Shown: positions 35,232 to 43,918 of the stretch, in pieces | Numbering within the stretch: position 1 is the first letter of the stretch | Layout of the letters: each line of letters starts with the position of its first letter | Source: Candidatus Gastranaerophilales bacterium | Lineage (GTDB): Bacteria > Cyanobacteriota > Vampirovibrionia > Gastranaerophilales > Gastranaerophilaceae | Assembly: GCA_944325155.1 (NCBI GenBank) | Contig: CALUYY010000002.1 | Span: 1-64,000, forward strand | Reading direction: 5' to 3' | Length of the DNA: 64,000 nucleotides | Notes under the pieces: generated by a model | Database searches by the model: none | Told to the model about the DNA's origin: nothing | What the model saw: the letters and a program-made list of their open reading frames with translations, nothing else | Made by a program: the position numbers and the translations under genes

Positions 35232-35741
35232 ATGGATAAAAATTATTTAAGAAAACATAATCTTGCTTTAAGAAAAAATTTAAACCAATCGGTGGCGTCG
35301 GATAAAATCGTGTCTAAAATTCTTTTATCCGGTGAATTTTTGAGTGCGGAAAATATATTAATTTTTTATCCTCTTAAATATGAAATAAATCTTTTAAAAT
35401 TGTTAAATTGTAAAGAAAAATCATTTTATCTGCCGAAAGTTAAAGGCGACTATCTTCAAATCTGCCCCTATAAAGGTAATCTTATAAAGGGTGCGTTTAA
35501 CATAATGGAGCCTGACGGTTGTCCCGTTAACCCTTCTTTTATTGATTTAGCCTATATCCCGTCTCTTGCGGTCGATAAAAATTTAAACAGGCTCGGATAC
35601 GGCAAAGGTTATTATGACAGACTATTTTCAGACACTTCATTTAAAGCGGGAAAAATTGCCGTTATAAATAAAGAACTTGTTGTTGATAAGATTGATGTTT
35701 CTGAATTTGATATTAAAGTTGACGGTTATATAACCGATTAA
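35232..35741 (+). CDS. 5-formyltetrahydrofolate cyclo-ligase
   Basis: Converts 5-formyl-THF to 5,10-methenyl-THF with ATP. Family signatures: the basic N-terminal R/K cluster (YLRKHNLALRKNL), ENILIFYPLKYEINL, FYLPKV near 65-70, IPSLAVDKNLNRLGYGKGYYDR near 109-130 (phosphate-binding loop). At 169 aa it is slightly short. TAAAAT ends 6 nt before the ATG with TTGAAA 18 nt further upstream, so the transcript should be leaderless. Its stop overlaps the opposing aldolase gene by 4 nt. Confidence 0.9.
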   Translation: MDKNYLRKHNLALRKNLNQSVASDKIVSKILLSGEFLSAENILIFYPLKYEINLLKLLNCKEKSFYLPKVKGDYLQICPYKGNLIKGAFNIMEPDGCPVNPSFIDLAYIPSLAVDKNLNRLGYGKGYYDRLFSDTSFKAGKIAVINKELVVDKIDVSEFDIKVDGYITD

Positions 35742-36340
35742 AAAGAGTTTGCGATTTTTACGGCTTCTTTTGCCGTTTCTTTAATTTCATTATAAGTTTT
35801 ATTTAAATATAATGCTCTTCCAAGCCCTACTGCCGTTGCACCCGCTTTAAGATAATCTTTTATATTGTCAACCTTAATTGAGCCTGTCGGCATAACGTTT
35901 AAAAAGCTCATGGGTCTTAGGAGTTCTTCAATATACCCTGCGCCCCCGAGGTCTTTAATCGGATATATTTTAATCAGGGGAATTCTTGCCTGCCATGCCT
36001 GATAAGCTTCATTGGGTGTTGTTGCGGTCAAAACAAGCGGGGTTTTATATCCGCTTGAAAGCTTTACAAGTCCCATTTGTAAAATCGGCGAAACCAAAAA
36101 TTTAGCATTTGCCTTAATTGCTTCAATTGCCTGTTCCCTTGTAATTATTCCGCCTCTTGCAACGTATACGTTTTCGTTTTTTGCAACTTCTTTAATGGCT
36201 TCAATTGATGTTGCCATTTCAATTATTTTTATTCCGCCTTCAATGTATGCGTTTGCAATTTCAATTGCTTTATTTGCGTCATTTTCTCTTATAATTCCTA
36301 TCAGTTTGTTTTCTTTAATTATTTTGATTGCATTTGCCAT
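35738..36340 (-). CDS. KDPG/KHG aldolase family protein
   Basis: Class I aldolase of the 2-dehydro-3-deoxy-phosphogluconate / 4-hydroxy-2-oxoglutarate type (Entner-Doudoroff or glyoxylate-forming). TIM barrel of 200 aa: start IKENKLIGIIRENDANKA, Glu in GIKIIEMATS near 36-45, and the Schiff-base Lys in PLIKIYPIKDLGGAGYIEELLRP near 124-146. The C-terminal phosphate site is PTGSIKVDNIKDYLKAGATAVGLG. The first active-site loop (EMATS instead of EVTLRT) is unusual, so the substrate is uncertain. Its start overlaps the 36319 gene by 22 nt. Confidence 0.85.
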   Translation of the reverse strand: MANAIKIIKENKLIGIIRENDANKAIEIANAYIEGGIKIIEMATSIEAIKEVAKNENVYVARGGIITREQAIEAIKANAKFLVSPILQMGLVKLSSGYKTPLVLTATTPNEAYQAWQARIPLIKIYPIKDLGGAGYIEELLRPMSFLNVMPTGSIKVDNIKDYLKAGATAVGLGRALYLNKTYNEIKETAKEAVKIANSF

Positions 36341-36612
36341 TTTGTCTGGTCCTTGTTTGCTATTATCTCCATATTATCAAGTTTAAAAGGCATGATAATA
36401 TTTTTTACATTTTCATCTTTTACTATCCAGTTTATTTTTTTAAAAGGATTTTTGACATAGCATTTTGTTGAATTTAAAAGAGCCGTTCTTGAAGCTTCGA
36501 TAAAATTTAATCTGCTTATATTAATCGTAAGTTCATTTTGGCTTGAATAAAGAAAGCTTGTAATTTTTTTTGTTAATTTGTCTTGTTCTTTGTTAATTGT
36601 GTTTGCCGTCAT
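36319..36612 (-). CDS. Small protein, weak resemblance to a STAS domain
   Basis: A 97-aa protein overlapping the downstream aldolase gene by 22 nt, so the two are probably co-transcribed. The order strand (LTINISRLNFIEA), helix (SRTALLNSTKCYVK), strand (KINWIVKD), helix (NVKNIIMPFKL), strand (MEIIA) recalls STAS/anti-sigma-antagonist folds. The usual Asp-Ser-Ser/Thr phosphorylation site is replaced by EAS. This is a fold impression only; the function is unknown. Confidence 0.6.
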   Translation of the reverse strand: MTANTINKEQDKLTKKITSFLYSSQNELTINISRLNFIEASRTALLNSTKCYVKNPFKKINWIVKDENVKNIIMPFKLDNMEIIANKDQTKWQMQSK

Positions 36613-36735
36613 TTTGCTTCTCTTATAAAACTGCTTTTATATTAAATTTATCGGCAATGTACGGTTTTTTATTTTGTTTAAACTTAAAAAAATACTCTTT
36701 TTATAGTATAATTTTTTTGTTTAAGGAGACAATTT

Positions 36736-37722
36736 ATGCAAGAGAGCTTAATTAAAAAGGATGATTTAATTTCAAGTGCAATTGAGGTTTTTGATATTGA
36801 AGCAAATTCAATTCTTGCGCTTAAAGATAAAATAACCGATAACTTTAATAAGGCTATTGATATTTTGTATTCCTGCAAGGGAAAAGTTGTTGTAACGGGC
36901 ATGGGAAAATCCGGTCTTATCGGAAGAAAAATTGCGGCAACTTTGTGTTCGACGGGCACTCCCGCCGTTTTTCTCCACCCTGCCGAATCCACCCACGGTG
37001 ATTCGGGGATTATTACCAAACAAGATGTTGTTATTGCAATTTCAAACAGCGGTGAAACGGGCGAGCTTTTAAATTTGCTTCCTTTAATTAAACGTTTCGG
37101 CGTGCCGATTGTGGGGCTAACCGGTAATTTGCACTCAACTCTGGCTGATAAATCCGATGTTGTTTTGGATATATCCGTTGAAAAAGAAGCCTGCCCCCTA
37201 AATAAAGCTCCGACGGCAAGTACGACCGTTACTTTGGCTATGGGAGATGCCATTGCCGTTTGTTTATTAAAAAAACGCGGTTTTTCAAAAGAGGACTTTT
37301 TAATGTTTCATCCTTCGGGTGCTCTCGGTAAAGGCATTTTATATAAAGTTGAAGAGCTTATGATAAAAGGCGATAAACTCCCCGTGTTAAACCAAAATAC
37401 TCCTTTTGATGTTTCGGTTAAATATATATCCGATAAACATCTCGGGTGCAGCCTTGTTGTTGACGATAATAACAAGCTTCAGGGAATTTTAACAGACGGT
37501 GATATAAGAAGAACAATTATCGCTCATACCAATCTTGAAAATTTAAAAGTAAAAGATGTTATGACAAAAACACCGAAAATTATAAAAAAAGATGAGCTTG
37601 CGGCATCTGCCCTTGCTTTAATGGAAAATCATTCAATAACGTCTTTAGCTATTGTTGATGAAAATAATGTTCCTATCGGCTTAATTCATATCCACGATTT
37701 ATTAAAGGCAAAGGTTGCATAA
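36736..37722 (+). CDS. kdsD: Arabinose-5-phosphate isomerase
   Basis: First committed step of Kdo synthesis for lipopolysaccharide (ribulose-5-P to arabinose-5-P). SIS domain: VVVTGMGKSGLIGRKIAATLCSTGTPAVFLHPAESTHGD near 54-92, AISNSGETGELL, and APTASTTVTLAMGDA. Two CBS domains cover ~210-328. Length 328 aa is standard. TATAAT and AAGGAGA precede the ATG. It is immediately followed by kdsC, the phosphatase two steps later, so the cell is expected to make Kdo and an outer membrane. Confidence 0.95.
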   Translation: MQESLIKKDDLISSAIEVFDIEANSILALKDKITDNFNKAIDILYSCKGKVVVTGMGKSGLIGRKIAATLCSTGTPAVFLHPAESTHGDSGIITKQDVVIAISNSGETGELLNLLPLIKRFGVPIVGLTGNLHSTLADKSDVVLDISVEKEACPLNKAPTASTTVTLAMGDAIAVCLLKKRGFSKEDFLMFHPSGALGKGILYKVEELMIKGDKLPVLNQNTPFDVSVKYISDKHLGCSLVVDDNNKLQGILTDGDIRRTIIAHTNLENLKVKDVMTKTPKIIKKDELAASALALMENHSITSLAIVDENNVPIGLIHIHDLLKAKVA

Positions 37723-38250
37723 ATGATAAATGACCTCAATTTAAAATTTAAAGCAAAAAAAATAAAGCTTGTGGCGTTTGATGTTGACGGTGTTATGACG
37801 GACGGTTCCCTGACGTATCTTCCGAACGGCGAACAAATTAAAACATTTAACGCTAAAGACGGGCAGGGAATTGTTATGCTGAATAAAGCAGGTTTTTTAA
37901 CGGCAATTATAACCGCAAAAGACTCCCCTGCCGTCAGAGAAAGAGCGAAAACTTTAGGTATAACAAAGCTTTTTTTGGATCAAAAAAATAAAATTCATGC
38001 TTTTAATCAGCTCTTAAATGAATTTAATTTACAAAAAGATGAAATTGCTTATATGGGAGATGATTATCCGGATTTAGCAATAATTAAAGAAGCGGGCTTA
38101 TCTTTTGCGCCGAATGATGCAATTGATGATGTTAAAAAATTTGCATCCGCCGTGTCTTCATTTGGCGGCGGAAAGGGTGCAGTGAGAGAATTTTGCGATT
38201 TTATTTTGTACTCTAACGGTATCGCATATGATGATATTTTATTAAAATAA
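37723..38250 (+). CDS. kdsC: 3-deoxy-D-manno-octulosonate 8-phosphate phosphatase
   Basis: Dephosphorylates Kdo-8-P. HAD-superfamily C0-type protein: motif I FDVDGVMTDGSL near 19-30, ITAKDSPAVRERAKTLG, motif III Lys in LDQKNK, and motif IV MGDDYPDLAI near 109-118. Length 175 aa. The start directly abuts the kdsD stop. kdsA and kdsB are not in the window. There is no obvious terminator before the next gene. Confidence 0.94.
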   Translation: MINDLNLKFKAKKIKLVAFDVDGVMTDGSLTYLPNGEQIKTFNAKDGQGIVMLNKAGFLTAIITAKDSPAVRERAKTLGITKLFLDQKNKIHAFNQLLNEFNLQKDEIAYMGDDYPDLAIIKEAGLSFAPNDAIDDVKKFASAVSSFGGGKGAVREFCDFILYSNGIAYDDILLK

Positions 38251-38356
38251 TTCTTCTTATTTGTAACAATTTTGTAATATATATTAAATATATACTAAAG
38301 ATATAAATATTTTTTCCGATACAGAATTATGTATTTAATGTTGAGGAAAAAATTTA

Positions 38357-40027
38357 ATGAGTATTGAAATTAACCGCCGGGCACAATTGTATGACACGCA
38401 GGTTCAAAATACGCAAGCTCAGGAAAGAACAAATGATGCGTCAGGCGCTCTTTTTGATGAAGATTTAAGCGTAGATGATATTGAAATGCTCTATGATACA
38501 ACCGAGCTTGCAGAAGAGGCGGAAGCGCTTGCTGAAGATGCGGAAATTTCAATTGATGTAAATTCAAGCGATTTTTCTCTTGAAAATATTGACGCTCTTA
38601 ATGAGGAACTTCAAAGAGTAATCGATACCGCAAACCGTGCGCTTGATGAGCTTGAAGAAAGACAAGAAGCACTTGAAAGAGAACAAGCCGTTTTAGATGA
38701 GCAAACATCCGAATATAATGACACTTTGGATGATATAAATGATAAACAGGAAGAATTTGACGAACTTCAGGACGCAATTAATAAAGCTGTTGAAGATTAT
38801 GAAAAAAGCGACGCAGACAATAAAAGAGCCGCTATAAATAAAGCAATGGCGGAATATGACCCCAATAAAGACGGCGATTGGAATGCTTATCTGCAGGAAG
38901 AATTAAAAGGCGTTGTGGGTGATTCATCCTTTAAAACGCTTATAGCAGACCTTGAAGGAACATCCTCATCAACTGCAAGCGAACTTGCGTCTTTGCAAAT
39001 TACCGCAGAAAGCCAAAAGAGAATGGTTGACGCTTCAACCGCAATTGTAACGGGCATTCAAAACGACATCGCCCTTCTTGAAGAAACAATTACCGTAAGT
39101 GAAGCTTCCATGCAGGTTTTAAGAGAAAAAATCCTGGAGGCGATTACAAACAGTATTTCACCTGAAGAAATGGCTCTTGTTGAAGAAAATAATATTGATT
39201 TATCGGAAAAACTCCCCGATGGCAGTCCTAAGTATATTTTTGCAAAAGGTAAAGAGGACGGCAAATATCATATCTATGAAATGAATGAAGACGGTACGAG
39301 CGCTTCTTCGCTTGCAAGGCGCTATGCTCCAGATGGCGGATATGATATTATAGCAAGCGGAAACGGCAATCTTAACGGTTTGCAGAAATCTGAAGGCGAC
39401 TGTCCTGAAGGGGAATCAATTTATTATATCGGCGACTGCGGCACCGCTTGCAGCTTTAAAGGCAATTATTCAACATGCTCTCCGTTATCTTTTGATTTAA
39501 ACGGCGACGGCGTTCAATTGTCCGATGAGGTCATCAATTATGATATTGACGGCGATGGTATTGTGGATAAAATTAACGACTCGGCAGATGCCGTTCTTGT
39601 ATTTGACTCTGACGGCGACGGAATATCGGGCGAAGACGGCTCGGAGTGTTTCGGTAACAATACCGACCTTGACGGCGATGGCGTCAAAGACGAGTTTTCA
39701 GACGGTTTTGCGGCTTTAAAATCACTTGCATTCAAAGCAGGCGTGATAGACGGTGCGGATGATATGGTTCTTGATTCTAATGACCTTAAAACTCTGGAAG
39801 AACAGTACGGCTTAAAAATTAAAACAGACGGATATAATTCATTTGCCCAATCGTTATCGGATGTCGGCATAACGGAAATTAATCTGGCAGATACCGATGA
39901 AACAACCCTCGTTGATAACGTTGACGGTAACGGAAACCAGATAATGTATCAAGACGGCGCAAGCTTTACCGTTAACGGTGAAGAAAGAGAATATGCCGAT
40001 ATCTGGCACAGAAAACTTGATGAATAA
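38357..40027 (+). CDS. Large coiled-coil protein with EF-hand/dockerin-like Ca-binding repeats
   Basis: A 556-aa acidic protein of unknown role. The N-terminus (1-50) is hydrophilic with no signal peptide. Glu/Gln-rich coiled coil runs ~65-285 (ELQRVIDTANRALDELEERQ; EQAVLDEQTSEYND). A small Cys-rich patch near 345-375 (GDCPEG, GDCGTACS, STCSP) precedes a run of DxDxDG-type loops: DLNGDGVQLSDE, DIDGDGIVDK, DSDGDGISGEDG, DLDGDGVKDE, and a weaker later one. Such repeats bind Ca2+ and are typical of extracellular proteins, so a non-Sec export route is possible. GAGGAAAAAA precedes the ATG. Confidence 0.8.
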   Translation: MSIEINRRAQLYDTQVQNTQAQERTNDASGALFDEDLSVDDIEMLYDTTELAEEAEALAEDAEISIDVNSSDFSLENIDALNEELQRVIDTANRALDELEERQEALEREQAVLDEQTSEYNDTLDDINDKQEEFDELQDAINKAVEDYEKSDADNKRAAINKAMAEYDPNKDGDWNAYLQEELKGVVGDSSFKTLIADLEGTSSSTASELASLQITAESQKRMVDASTAIVTGIQNDIALLEETITVSEASMQVLREKILEAITNSISPEEMALVEENNIDLSEKLPDGSPKYIFAKGKEDGKYHIYEMNEDGTSASSLARRYAPDGGYDIIASGNGNLNGLQKSEGDCPEGESIYYIGDCGTACSFKGNYSTCSPLSFDLNGDGVQLSDEVINYDIDGDGIVDKINDSADAVLVFDSDGDGISGEDGSECFGNNTDLDGDGVKDEFSDGFAALKSLAFKAGVIDGADDMVLDSNDLKTLEEQYGLKIKTDGYNSFAQSLSDVGITEINLADTDETTLVDNVDGNGNQIMYQDGASFTVNGEEREYADIWHRKLDE

Positions 40028-40131
40028 TAAAAATCCATACTAATATCTATATTCTACTCCATACTCCATCACATTACACCTCTCCATAACTCTACTACTT
40101 TTCTTAACACCTCCACTTTTTCAAATTCTCC
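40024..40131 (+). promoter_or_regulatory. G-free, C-rich stretch: candidate Rho utilisation region
   Basis: 108 consecutive nucleotides without a single G on the plus strand, rich in CT and CA steps, beginning 4 nt before the end of the coiled-coil gene's stop region and ending before an intrinsic terminator. Transcribed RNA would be unstructured and C-rich with many YC steps, the hallmark of rut sites. The function is inferred. Confidence 0.45.
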
Positions 40132-40147
40132 GTTAAGAAAAATTTAC

Positions 40148-40179
40148 AAAAGCGCATTTCACCACTAAGTGCGCTTTTT
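40148..40179 (+). terminator. Intrinsic terminator after the coiled-coil gene
   Basis: 9-bp stem AAAAGCGCA/TGCGCTTTT with a 13-nt loop, followed by TTCTTTTTG. Confidence 0.8.
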
Positions 40180-40308
40180 CTTTTTGTTTATATAACATTT
40201 ATATAAAAATTATTTAAAAATTGCTTAATATTGCTTAACAATTAAAAAAAATAAGGCAATTAATTTAACCCCGATTTCTTTATTAAAATATCAGGAGAGC
40301 ACACTATC

Positions 40309-40521
40309 ATGACTAAGATGAACGAAAGAACTATTAACACTTTGTTTGGAATAGTTTCAGACCCCGTTAAAAATGCATATGATGTTAAAAACCCCAAACA
40401 TTTAGCTGAAATTAAGCGTTTGGTAAGAATTTTTAATATAACGGAAAGCCAGAAAGAATTATCGGGCGAAATTTCCGCAAGAGGGCTTGTTGCTTTTAAA
40501 ATGCTTGTCAGCAACAACTAA
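40309..40521 (+). CDS. Small helical protein of unknown function
   Basis: A 70-aa basic protein (MTKMNERTINTLFGIVSD start) predicted to be all-helical. An AGGAG Shine-Dalgarno lies 11 nt upstream. It could be a small regulator, but no known domain is seen. Its TAA overlaps the opposing gene's TAG by 4 nt (CTAA). The 40180-40308 upstream gap is AT-rich and holds no other ORF. Confidence 0.7.
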   Translation: MTKMNERTINTLFGIVSDPVKNAYDVKNPKHLAEIKRLVRIFNITESQKELSGEISARGLVAFKMLVSNN

Positions 40522-41972
40522 TTTTCGCTTAAATAATTTTTATATTCTTCTATCATTGTGTCTAAAATGACTGCAAGCTTTCTGGAGTCAAATTCCATAA
40601 CGTCCATTTCAAATTCATCCGTTTCGATTTCCGTGCCTAAAGCCGAAACCGAAAGATTGAATTTTATCGTTTTGAGCCCGTCATAATCCATTTCAAAATC
40701 AAGTTTAATGTCGTCTTTATCAAGCTTCATAAATGTTTTATCGACGTTTACGCTTATATTGGCGTCAAGCAGCTTATATTGGCTTTGAAGCTTACCGGCA
40801 TATTTTTCAAGCATAGGTTCAATTATCATTGAAAGTTTTTTTGCATACGCCTGTTTATATAATATTGCGTTTCTTTCATCTATTTCTTTTTCGTTTTCTG
40901 CGTTTGAAATATTATGAACTTTCTTTAATCCGCCTTTTTTTTCAATTTCTTTTACTTTTTCCTGCATTATTTTAAGCCCGAGATTAACTTTATCTTCCTC
41001 GGTTTCTTCTTTTTTTACGGTTCTTTGAACGGGTGAATCATTTGCAACCGCTTTATTATTCAGGATTTTTGCAATTTCAAGCTCTTCTTTTTCTTCGTTT
41101 TTGTACATATTAAGAAAATCTTGTCTTTGTACAACCGCAATTTCACCGTTTTTGGGCGCTTTATTTATGGAAAATTCAAGAACATTTATAATATCGTCAA
41201 AAAGTTCATCCTGAATTTCAACAACGCTTGCACTGATTGCGGTCATTGAGCCTAATTTGGATAATAATCTTTCATAAATTGAATAAACGCCGTTTAATTT
41301 TGCTCTTGATAAAAAGACATAATATGTGTTTTCATCTTTCATTGCTATTGTGTCGTTTATTCTGATTGAAGATTTCAGAGCGCCTGCAAATGCGTCTTTA
41401 TCAATTTCAACATCAATTGCGGGTGCAATCTTGATTAAAATAAGGCAAGATTTTTGTCTTTCCGCTTTTGATTGCTTTATTACGCTCTCTAAAAATTTTA
41501 AGCTGAATTCTTCTTTATAAAAGCCTGTTTTAGGGTCAATTATGCCTAATTCCGATAAAAATTTATCTTCCGTTTCTTTTATTGAATAAATTTCGTTTTT
41601 CTGAATTGCCCAAATAACTCTTATTACAAGCTCATAATCTTTAAGCGGCGTCGAGATTATATCGCTTATGCCGTTATCAAACGCTTCAACTATATAATCC
41701 GTGCTGCAATAGTCCGCATACAAAAGAACGGGAAGATCTTTCGTTTTTTGGTTCATTCTTATTTTTTTTAGAAGTCTTATACAGTTTTTGTCGTTATCGG
41801 TTGCATGTAAAATGATAACATTGGGGCGTGATTGTTTGATTATATCTTCTGCGTCATAGTAATCAATGCTTACAACCTGATCAATATCTCTTAAAAGCAC
41901 AAGCATGCTTTTAAGTTCCTGTATCGTAAATTCGCTGTTTGATATTATGGCAACGGTATTATTATATCCCAT
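40518..41972 (-). CDS. Pseudo-receiver plus degenerate GGDEF-like protein
   Basis: Signalling or scaffold protein of 484 aa. Residues ~5-125 fold like a response-regulator receiver: strands VAIISNSE and NVIILHATDN, and the later VLLYADY and DIISTPL. The phospho-acceptor Asp is replaced (ILHAT where LLDLM would be), so it is probably not phosphorylated. Residues ~145-290 resemble a diguanylate cyclase fold (RINDTIAMKDENTYYVFLS) but lack GGDEF, so no catalysis is expected. A Lys/Glu coiled region (~300-370) leads to a C-terminal beta-rich domain I do not recognise. AAGGAAAG precedes the ATG. Confidence 0.72.
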   Translation of the reverse strand: MGYNNTVAIISNSEFTIQELKSMLVLLRDIDQVVSIDYYDAEDIIKQSRPNVIILHATDNDKNCIRLLKKIRMNQKTKDLPVLLYADYCSTDYIVEAFDNGISDIISTPLKDYELVIRVIWAIQKNEIYSIKETEDKFLSELGIIDPKTGFYKEEFSLKFLESVIKQSKAERQKSCLILIKIAPAIDVEIDKDAFAGALKSSIRINDTIAMKDENTYYVFLSRAKLNGVYSIYERLLSKLGSMTAISASVVEIQDELFDDIINVLEFSINKAPKNGEIAVVQRQDFLNMYKNEEKEELEIAKILNNKAVANDSPVQRTVKKEETEEDKVNLGLKIMQEKVKEIEKKGGLKKVHNISNAENEKEIDERNAILYKQAYAKKLSMIIEPMLEKYAGKLQSQYKLLDANISVNVDKTFMKLDKDDIKLDFEMDYDGLKTIKFNLSVSALGTEIETDEFEMDVMEFDSRKLAVILDTMIEEYKNYLSEN

Positions 41973-42118
41973 TATTCTTTCCTTTTAGCTATCTAAAAGA
42001 TACATTATATTTAAAAACTTGGCAAATTTTTAAAGTTTTTATAAGCAATATGTAGAATTTGTTAAATTTAAAAAATTATTCTATATTTAAGAAACTGAAT
42101 TTTAATAAGGTTATTTTT

Positions 42119-43804
42119 ATGGATAAAAAGAAATTATTCGGATTTTTATTTTTGATTTTTATATTGGGGCTCGGGTTAAGGTTTATCAATTTAAATAAAC
42201 CCGAAGGCATGTGGAATGATGAATATTTAACCTGGGAAATCGCAAAAGCAGCTTTTCCTTATGAATTTTTTCAGGCAATTTTAAGAAACTGCCATGCGCC
42301 TCTTCATTATCTCTATCTTAAAATTTGGATAACTTTATTTTCCGATTCCGATTTTTCATTAAGAATGTCATCTTTATTTCCCGGAGTTTTATCGATAATA
42401 ATGATGTTTTTCCTTGGGCGTGAAGCGGGCAAAAAGAAATCGGATATCCAGGGGCTTTTTGCGGCGGGGATTTGCGCAACAAGCGCATTTTTAATTTATT
42501 TTTCGCAGGAAGTCAGAATTTATTCGCTTTTGTTTTTCTTATCTGCTTTAAATATTTTTACCGCAATCAAAACTCTGGAAGACCCTTCAAAGAAAAATTC
42601 GGCGTTTTTTGTTTTGACTTCGTTATTGGTTATGCTTGAACATACGATAGGCTTTGTTTTTGTATTTTTTGAAGCTGTATCTTTGATTTTGTTTGCAACA
42701 AAAAAAGGCGCATTTAAAAAATTTCTTTTTGCAGCATTAATTGCGGCTTTAATTATATTTATCCCGCTTGCGGGAATTCATATTTATAACGTTATGTTTA
42801 ACCAGCAATATTTCAGCCAGTGGTGGGCGCCTTTCAGCTGGGCAAAACTTGCCTTTTTCTTTACGGATTTATTTTCGCCCTATATTGTAAATATAACAAA
42901 TGCTCCCCCTTCTTTCTGGTCGATGGTATATAACGGCTATAAAATTAACTGGGGTTTTACGCTTTTTGCGTTTATTCCTTTGGGTATTGCTTCAGTTTGT
43001 ATGATAAAGGCGGTTTTTGATTTTGATAAAAAAGTTAAATATATTTTATTGACTTCACTTGGCGTTTATATAGTTGTTTTTATAGCGTCTTTATTCGGTA
43101 AAATTTTATTTTTAACAAAATATATGACGGAAATTTATCCGCTTTTAATTCTGCTTTTTGCTCTCGGGTTTGTAAGTTTTAAAAATAAAGGATTAAAAAT
43201 CGTTCTTGCTACCGTATATTTTGTTGTCAGTCTGTTTTTTATTTTTGCTTCGCAATATTCTCCCGTTAAATTAATAAGAACGGAAGGACAGAATATCCCC
43301 GTTGTAATGCTTAATGTTTTGGAATACAAAAATAACGATAAAGTTTTATTTCTCTATTACCCGAAAGAAAGATTTTTAAAGTATTCAAAAGATATTCCCT
43401 TAAACGATAACACCTCGCATGTTTCAAAGTATGATTTTCTTTTTATAAAAAGTCCGAATGAAGTTATGGAAAATACTTTTAAAGACGGAAAAAAAACATA
43501 TAAAGCCGTTTTTAACAGCGATAAAAATAAAGGACTGGACGAATTTTTAAATAAAAACGTATACTCTAAAATTTCCAAAGGAGATAAATTTTTCCTTGTC
43601 GATTTTTCGCCCGTATCAATTTTTTCGGAAAAAGAATTTTTAAACGTTGTGAAAAGCGAAAAAAGATATGAAAAAACTCCGTTTTTATATCTTGTCTTTT
43701 CGTATATAAGAAATTATATAGTAAGAAGTGCGGATAATCTTTTAAGTTTTTCAGGCGTTGTTGAACAGTTCGACTGGAGAATTTTTATATTTGAAAAAAC
43801 ATAA
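42119..43804 (+). CDS. GT-C (GT39/ArnT-like) membrane glycosyltransferase
   Basis: Polyprenyl-phosphate-sugar-dependent transferase. The conserved first periplasmic loop GMWNDEYLTWEIA carries the catalytic Asp-Glu, followed by LHYLYLKIWITLF and about ten further membrane segments to residue ~400. A soluble C-terminal domain with no clear motif covers the remaining ~160 aa. The start at 42119 (MDKKKLF, 561 aa) is preferred to the TTG at 42059, which lacks a ribosome site; AAGG lies 8 nt before 42119. The likely product is glycosylated lipid A, protein or polymer; the substrate is unknown. Confidence 0.85.
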   Translation: MDKKKLFGFLFLIFILGLGLRFINLNKPEGMWNDEYLTWEIAKAAFPYEFFQAILRNCHAPLHYLYLKIWITLFSDSDFSLRMSSLFPGVLSIIMMFFLGREAGKKKSDIQGLFAAGICATSAFLIYFSQEVRIYSLLFFLSALNIFTAIKTLEDPSKKNSAFFVLTSLLVMLEHTIGFVFVFFEAVSLILFATKKGAFKKFLFAALIAALIIFIPLAGIHIYNVMFNQQYFSQWWAPFSWAKLAFFFTDLFSPYIVNITNAPPSFWSMVYNGYKINWGFTLFAFIPLGIASVCMIKAVFDFDKKVKYILLTSLGVYIVVFIASLFGKILFLTKYMTEIYPLLILLFALGFVSFKNKGLKIVLATVYFVVSLFFIFASQYSPVKLIRTEGQNIPVVMLNVLEYKNNDKVLFLYYPKERFLKYSKDIPLNDNTSHVSKYDFLFIKSPNEVMENTFKDGKKTYKAVFNSDKNKGLDEFLNKNVYSKISKGDKFFLVDFSPVSIFSEKEFLNVVKSEKRYEKTPFLYLVFSYIRNYIVRSADNLLSFSGVVEQFDWRIFIFEKT

Positions 43805-43844
43805 TAAATATTCATATTCCTGATGTAGCTCAAAGCTTCAAATG

Positions 43845-43873
43845 TTGCCAAGGACTTTAAATAGTTGTATGAT
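43845..43873 (+). promoter_or_regulatory. Promoter of the symporter operon
   Basis: -35 TTGCCA (43845-43850), 17-nt spacer, -10 TATGAT (43868-43873), about 40 nt before the symporter Shine-Dalgarno (AAGAAGGA) and ATG. Confidence 0.7.
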
Positions 43874-43918
43874 AAAATTCGGTTGAAATGTAGTTTAATG
43901 TAAGAAGGAAATATACAA

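Noticed and set aside
43822-43840. tRNA-like stretch GTAGCTCA upstream of the symporter
   Set aside because: The matching acceptor, anticodon and T arms are missing; it is a chance match next to the promoter.
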